Assembly: GCA_041666425.1 (NCBI GenBank)
Contig: JBAYHA010000022.1
Coordinates: 1 to 16,539 of the forward strand
DNA: 16,539 nucleotides
Source of the DNA: JBAYHA01 sp041666425
GTDB lineage: Bacteria; Patescibacteriota; Patescibacteriia; UBA11705; JABHMO01
Direction of reading: 5' to 3'
A program made the translations under genes and the position numbers. Positions 12,747-16,539 of this stretch are shown here, one piece after another. The notes under the pieces are model-generated. The model worked only from the letters and a program-made list of their open reading frames with translations, was not told the DNA's origin and made no database searches. Numbering within the stretch: the stretch's first letter is position 1; every line of letters begins with the position of its first letter.

Positions 12747-13196
12747 ATGTGTGAGCCAACTAATAGTGAATTGTTAAAAGCAATGAATGAAGCTTTTAAT
12801 CATTTGGAACAACGATTTACAAAAATTGACCAAAGATTGGATTCTATTGAGTTGCGTCTTGATAGAATTGAATTTCGTCTTGATGCTGTCGAGAAGCGTC
12901 TTGATGCAGTTGAGAAACGTCTTGATGCTGTCGAGAAACGTCTTGATGTTGTTGAGAAACGGCTTGGTGCAGTTGAGAAACGTCTTGATGCTGTCGAGAA
13001 ACGTCTTGATGCTGTCGAGAATCGTCTTGGTGTTGTCGAAAACAACATGGTTACCAAAAAGCATTTTAACAAAAAGATTAGTGAGATAACAAAAGAAAAA
13101 CAACGTGGATACAAAAGAGATGCTCGGCTAGTTGATCTTTTGGCTAGGAAAAAATTTTTAACAGTCAAACAGTCGATGTCTGTAATGAAAGCGTAG
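12747..13196 (+). CDS. Heptad-repeat coiled-coil protein
   Basis: A 149-residue hypothetical protein dominated by a coiled coil. A short N-terminal segment (MCEPTNSELLKAMNEAFNHL) is followed by eleven successive heptads (residues 23-99), most reading RLDAVEK or a close variant, with Leu and Val/Ile at the a/d positions and salt-bridging Arg/Glu/Lys outside. The C-terminal 50 residues are basic (KKHFNKKISEITKEKQ, then KRDARLVDLLARKKF). There is no signal peptide or membrane helix. I chose the ATG at 12747; an in-frame ATG at 12714 overlaps the likely -10, and the open frame before that runs into the intergenic octamer repeats. It sits between two terminators, so it is monocistronic. It probably forms a rod-like oligomer. 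I cannot assign a function; a scaffold or a nucleic-acid- or envelope-associated role is possible. Confidence 0.75.
   Translation: MCEPTNSELLKAMNEAFNHLEQRFTKIDQRLDSIELRLDRIEFRLDAVEKRLDAVEKRLDAVEKRLDVVEKRLGAVEKRLDAVEKRLDAVENRLGVVENNMVTKKHFNKKISEITKEKQRGYKRDARLVDLLARKKFLTVKQSMSVMKA
12876..13043 (+). repeat. 21-bp minisatellite encoding RLDAVEK heptads, 8 units
   Basis: Eight consecutive 21-base units starting at 12876, 12897, 12918, 12939, 12960, 12981, 13002 and 13023 all begin CG(T/G)CTTG. Units 3 and 6 are identical, and the others differ at one to a few sites. Three more diverged heptads precede them (12813-12875). The near-identity at DNA level, including silent sites, indicates recent expansion by slippage or unequal recombination. 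Confidence 0.9.
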
Positions 13197-13207
13197 GTAT
13201 TTAAATA

Positions 13208-13240
13208 AAAAAATCGAGGTCGTGCGGGCGTCGATTTTTT
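13208..13240 (+). terminator. Terminator of the coiled-coil gene
   Basis: AAAAAATCGA (13208-13217) pairs perfectly with TCGATTTTTT (13231-13240) around a 13-base GC-rich loop. It lies 11 bases after the stop. The A/T-symmetrical stem could act in both directions. Confidence 0.75.
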
Positions 13241-13265
13241 GTTTTCGAGGGAGAAAATGAAGCTC

Positions 13266-13294
13266 TTTACAGTTGAATCTTTTTTTGATATGAT
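13266..13294 (+). promoter_or_regulatory. Sigma70-type promoter of uvrA
   Basis: The -35 TTTACA (13266-13271), a 17-base spacer and the -10 TATGAT (13289-13294). Transcription would start near 13301, about 42 bases before the uvrA ATG. No LexA-type operator is recognisable nearby. Confidence 0.65.
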
Positions 13295-13342
13295 ATCTCG
13301 CAACTGGCATTACTCATTATTTATGTTTATTTTATAAAAAAT

Positions 13343-16210
13343 ATGGATAACAAAATTTCGATCAAGGGCGCCAAGGTTAATAATTTAAAAAACATTGACG
13401 TGGATATTCCGCGCAACAAATTGGTGGTAATTACCGGTTTGTCCGGTTCCGGAAAGTCCAGTTTGGCTTTTGATACGATTTATGCCGAAGGACAAAGACG
13501 TTATGTGGAAAGCTTGTCTTCCTATGCGCGACAGTTTCTTGAAGTAAAAGAGAAGCCTGATGTTGACCAGATTACCGGCTTGTCTCCGGCGATTGCCATT
13601 GATCAACGATATAGCGCTCAGAATCCTCGTTCAACAGTGGGAACGATTACGGAAATTTATGATTTACTTCGTTTGATGTTCAGTCGGATTGGGATTCCTC
13701 ATTGTCCAAAATGCGGTCAAGTTGTTATTCGTCAAACAACCGAAGAGATTGTAGAAAAAATTTGGGTTTTGGGAAAAAAAATAAATCTAACGATTCTGGC
13801 TCCGGTGGTGCGAGAACAAAAGGGTAGTCAAAAAAAAGTTTTGGATGAAATTCGCAAAGCCAAATATTTTCAGGTTCGTTTTGATGGTAATTTGTATGGG
13901 ATTGAAGAATTGGAAAAAATAAATATTGACAAAGAAAAAAAACATACGGTAGAGATTGTCGTGGATAGAGTTTTACTTGATGGCGACAAAGAAACAAAAG
14001 TGCAGTTAAAGGAGTCAATCAAAGTGGCTTCTGATTTGGGTAACGGATTGGTGGTGGTTTTGCGTTCGGATCGTGATGAGGATACTGTTTTTAGTCAATA
14101 TTATACTTGTCCAAAATGTCAGATTGATTTGCCGGAAATTGAATTGCGCAGTTTTTCTTTCAATTCTCCTTTTGGTGCTTGTCCCGCTTGTTCCGGTTTG
14201 GGTGTCCGACAAGAGGTTGATCCTGAGTTGGTGATCAATAATCCGCGATTAACTCTGGCGCAAGGCGCAATCAAACCATGGACAAAAATTTTTGCCAATC
14301 AACCGGCTATTTGGCAGTTACTTTCGGCTGTGGCAAAGAGGTATCATTTTTCCATTGATATGCCTGTGGAAAAATTAAGCGCCAAAGCCAAAGATGTTGT
14401 TTTGCGTGGAACCGGAGAGATTGAATATGAAATCGCTGGGCGCAAAATGATTTTTGATGGTGTCTTGCCTAGTTTGGAAAAAAAATACAAAGAAACGGAC
14501 AGTGATTATGTGCGCAAAGAGATTGAGAAGTATATGCGACAACATACTTGTCATTCTTGCCAAGGCAAAAGATTAAAAAAAGAAAGTTTGGCCGTTACCG
14601 TTGGAGGGCTTTCCATTGTCAATTATACGGAAGTGCCGGTAGCGGATTTGCAATATATTTTTCAAGAACTGATTAAAAGCGTAAAATTGGCTGGATCAAA
14701 ATTAAACAAAAAATATTTTCGACATATTTTACAAGGTTTATCGATCAATGAATTTAAGGTTGCCGGAGCGATTATCAAAGAAATAGAACGACGAGTCGGT
14801 TTTTTAAAAAATGTTGGGCTTGATTATTTGACTTTGGATCGCAGTGCGACGACATTGTCCGGTGGTGAAGCGCAAAGAATTCGTTTGGCCACGCAGTTGG
14901 GGTCAGCGCTTTCTGAGGTTATTTATGTTCTTGATGAACCTTCTATTGGGTTGCATCCGGCGGATAATTCAAAGTTGATTGATACTTTGAAAAATTTGCG
15001 TGATAAGGGAAACTCGGTGATTGTTGTGGAGCATGATGCGGAGATGATGAGATCCGCTGATTATATTATTGATATTGGCCCCGGTGCGGGTATTTATGGC
15101 GGACAGGTTGTGGCGCAGGGGACATTGGAGCAAATAAAAAAATCAGGTTCTTTGACCGGCAGATATCTTTCCGGACAGGAAAAAATTGAAAAAATCAACA
15201 AAAAAAACAGAGGTAATGGCAAATATTTGGAAATAAAAGGAGCCAAAGCGTTTAATTTAAAAAATATTAATGTAAAGATCCCTTTGGGCCAATTGGTGGC
15301 CATTACCGGAGTTTCCGGTTCTGGCAAATCCACTTTGGTAACTGATATTTTGGCCAAATCATTATCTCGACATTTTTATCGTTCAAAAGATTTGCCCGGT
15401 GAACACAAGGCGATTCTTGGCATGGAAAATATTGACAAAGTAATTACCATTGATCAATCGCCGATTGGTAGAACTCCACGTTCCAATCCGGCGACATATA
15501 CCGGAGTTTTTACTTATATTAGAGATTTATTTACCGAAGTACCGGAATCAAAAATCAAGGGCTATAACGCTGGGCAGTTTAGTTTTAATGTCAAAGGTGG
15601 ACGGTGCGAATCGTGTGGTGGAGATGGTTTGATAAAAATTGAGATGCAATTTTTGCCGGATGTTTATATTGAATGTGCCGAATGTAAGGGGCGTCGGTAT
15701 GACAAAAAGACTTTGGAAATTCATTATCGGGGCAAGAATATCTCTGATATTTTAAACATGACGGTGACGGAAGCCAAAACTTTTTTTGGGGATACTTCGA
15801 TAATTTTTGAAAAATTAAATATTTTGGATGAGGTTGGTCTTGGCTATTTGACTCTTGGTCAACCGGCCACGACGTTGTCCGGTGGGGAGGCTCAAAGAAT
15901 TAAATTGGCGTCTGAGCTTTCACGTTATGCCACGGGCAAAACATTGTATATTCTTGATGAGCCAACGACAGGTTTGCATTTTGACGATATCAAAAAATTA
16001 TTGGTGATTTTGAATCGTTTGGTTGACAAAGGAAATTCCGTTTTGATTATTGAACATAATCTTGATGTGATCAAAAATTGTGATTGGCTCATTGATCTTG
16101 GTCCCGAAGGGGGGAGCCGTGGTGGATTTTTAGTGGCCGAAGGCTTACCGGAAAAAGTGGTTGAAAATAAAAATTCTTTGACCGGACAACATTTGAAAAA
16201 AGTTTTGTAG
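13343..16210 (+). CDS. uvrA: Excinuclease ABC subunit A
   Basis: A 955-residue UvrA, the damage-recognising ABC ATPase dimer of nucleotide excision repair, which loads UvrB on lesions in the chromosome. The length is normal. Both ATPase halves are intact: Walker A GLSGSGKSS (32-40) and GVSGSGKST (656-664); signature LSGGEAQRI (505-513 and 845-853); Walker B VLDEP (529-533) and ILDEP (870-874); and EH switch residues (563-564 and 904-905). Zinc-binding Cys pairs are present at C256/C259 with C280/C283, and at C755/C758 with C778/C781; further CxxC pairs occur at 121/124 and 403/406. The ATG at 13343 follows an A/T-rich leader without a Shine-Dalgarno sequence. uvrB and uvrC are not in the window, and the gene seems monocistronic between its own promoter and terminator. 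Confidence 0.98.
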   Translation: MDNKISIKGAKVNNLKNIDVDIPRNKLVVITGLSGSGKSSLAFDTIYAEGQRRYVESLSSYARQFLEVKEKPDVDQITGLSPAIAIDQRYSAQNPRSTVGTITEIYDLLRLMFSRIGIPHCPKCGQVVIRQTTEEIVEKIWVLGKKINLTILAPVVREQKGSQKKVLDEIRKAKYFQVRFDGNLYGIEELEKINIDKEKKHTVEIVVDRVLLDGDKETKVQLKESIKVASDLGNGLVVVLRSDRDEDTVFSQYYTCPKCQIDLPEIELRSFSFNSPFGACPACSGLGVRQEVDPELVINNPRLTLAQGAIKPWTKIFANQPAIWQLLSAVAKRYHFSIDMPVEKLSAKAKDVVLRGTGEIEYEIAGRKMIFDGVLPSLEKKYKETDSDYVRKEIEKYMRQHTCHSCQGKRLKKESLAVTVGGLSIVNYTEVPVADLQYIFQELIKSVKLAGSKLNKKYFRHILQGLSINEFKVAGAIIKEIERRVGFLKNVGLDYLTLDRSATTLSGGEAQRIRLATQLGSALSEVIYVLDEPSIGLHPADNSKLIDTLKNLRDKGNSVIVVEHDAEMMRSADYIIDIGPGAGIYGGQVVAQGTLEQIKKSGSLTGRYLSGQEKIEKINKKNRGNGKYLEIKGAKAFNLKNINVKIPLGQLVAITGVSGSGKSTLVTDILAKSLSRHFYRSKDLPGEHKAILGMENIDKVITIDQSPIGRTPRSNPATYTGVFTYIRDLFTEVPESKIKGYNAGQFSFNVKGGRCESCGGDGLIKIEMQFLPDVYIECAECKGRRYDKKTLEIHYRGKNISDILNMTVTEAKTFFGDTSIIFEKLNILDEVGLGYLTLGQPATTLSGGEAQRIKLASELSRYATGKTLYILDEPTTGLHFDDIKKLLVILNRLVDKGNSVLIIEHNLDVIKNCDWLIDLGPEGGSRGGFLVAEGLPEKVVENKNSLTGQHLKKVL

Positions 16211-16220
16211 ACAAAGAAAC

Positions 16221-16250
16221 AAAAAATCCGCCAGTCGTGGCGGATTTTTT
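16221..16250. terminator. Bidirectional terminator shared by uvrA and rplS
   Basis: A perfect 13-bp stem: AAAAAATCCGCCA (16221-16233) pairs with TGGCGGATTTTTT (16238-16250) around a GTCG loop. It lies 10 bases after the uvrA stop and 4 bases after the rplS stop on the other strand, so one hairpin serves both convergent genes. Confidence 0.92.
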
Positions 16251-16254
16251 GGTA

Positions 16255-16539
16255 TTATTTTATTTCCTTGATGTTTTTGTGGTTTTTGCGTAAGAAGTTT
16301 GGTTTGGCTTGGCGAACTTGAAATTTTTTGACAAATTCGATTTTTTTGATGCTTGGCGCATTGAGAGGGATGATTTTTTCTACGCCGATACCCTCGGAAA
16401 CTTTGCGTACCGTGATTGTGGCATTGATTCCCTTGCCATGCTTGCGGGCGATGACAATTCCTTCAAAAACCTGGATACGTTTTTTTTCTTCGCCTTTGCT
16501 GTTTGTTTCGCTGATTTCTTGGTGGACTTTGACGACAGC
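16255..16539 (-). CDS. rplS: 50S ribosomal protein L19, C-terminal 94 residues (cut by window edge)
   Basis: The minus-strand frame is open from the right edge to a TAA at 16255-16257 and encodes the conserved body of L19, a large-subunit protein at the 30S-50S interface. Typical stretches are VVKVHQEI, the core RIQVFEGIVIARKHGKG, ATITVRKVSEGIGVEKIIPL, APSIKKIEF and the end RQAKPNFLRKNHK. The start codon and the first 20 or so residues lie beyond the window. Nothing looks damaged. In many bacteria rplS sits with trmD and rimM, which would be to the right here and cannot be seen. Confidence 0.95.
   Translation of the reverse strand, partial: AVVKVHQEISETNSKGEEKKRIQVFEGIVIARKHGKGINATITVRKVSEGIGVEKIIPLNAPSIKKIEFVKKFQVRQAKPNFLRKNHKNIKEIK

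Noticed and set aside
12800..13303. Long minus-strand frame opposite the coiled-coil gene, and other overlapping frames there
   Set aside because: An Arg/Ser/Phe repeat peptide that is an antisense by-product of the 21-bp unit.
13257..13337. 26-codon frame with the best Shine-Dalgarno-like sequence in the window (GGGAG before ATG), just upstream of uvrA
   Set aside because: It overlaps the likely uvrA promoter, is very short and ends 5 bases before the uvrA ATG; I cannot separate it from chance.

Overview
The window looks like a piece of chromosome from an AT-rich, anaerobic, ultra-reduced bacterium, most likely of the Candidate Phyla Radiation (Patescibacteria). That placement is an inference. 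It rests on a VirB2/TrbC-like two-helix pilin module of the type common in that group, fused to a huge Cys-rich ectodomain; on start codons that nearly all lack a Shine-Dalgarno sequence; on a fermentative four-subunit pyruvate:ferredoxin oxidoreductase; and on intergenic DNA full of short tandem and inverted repeats. TGA is used as a stop (porG), so the code appears standard.

Layout. 2-481 (+) is the 3' end of an unrecognised gene, facing trpS across back-to-back terminators. The minus-strand block from 6100 down to 671 holds secG, a membrane-anchored family 5 substrate-binding protein, RNase J (rnj) and trpS. secG, rnj and trpS each have a readable sigma70-type promoter. At 6101-6285 secG and a DsbA-like gene diverge, with both promoters readable. 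The plus-strand block 6286-12526 holds the DsbA-like gene, porG, porD, porA, an 841-residue Cys-rich membrane protein and porB. A separate gene for a heptad-repeat coiled-coil protein follows (12747-13196), then uvrA (13343-16210). uvrA converges on the 3' end of rplS (ribosomal protein L19), which runs off the right edge; the two share one symmetrical terminator.

How the genes fit together. PorGDAB converts pyruvate to acetyl-CoA, CO2 and reduced ferredoxin in the cytoplasm. The same probable transcription unit begins with a membrane-anchored thioredoxin-fold protein, whose CxxC is reduced to CxxS, and carries between porA and porB a surface protein with about 55 cysteines in repeated C-x5-C modules. 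Linking an oxidative-folding-type protein and a disulfide-rich surface protein to PFOR is the most unusual arrangement here. The rest is housekeeping: Sec export, mRNA decay, tRNA charging, nucleotide excision repair and a ribosomal protein.

No stretch without a gene exceeds 300 bases. The longer gaps (482-670, 1643-1815, 3691-3952, 6101-6285, 12527-12746) hold promoters, terminators and repeats, listed individually. I saw no rRNA, tRNA, CRISPR array, transposase or phage gene.
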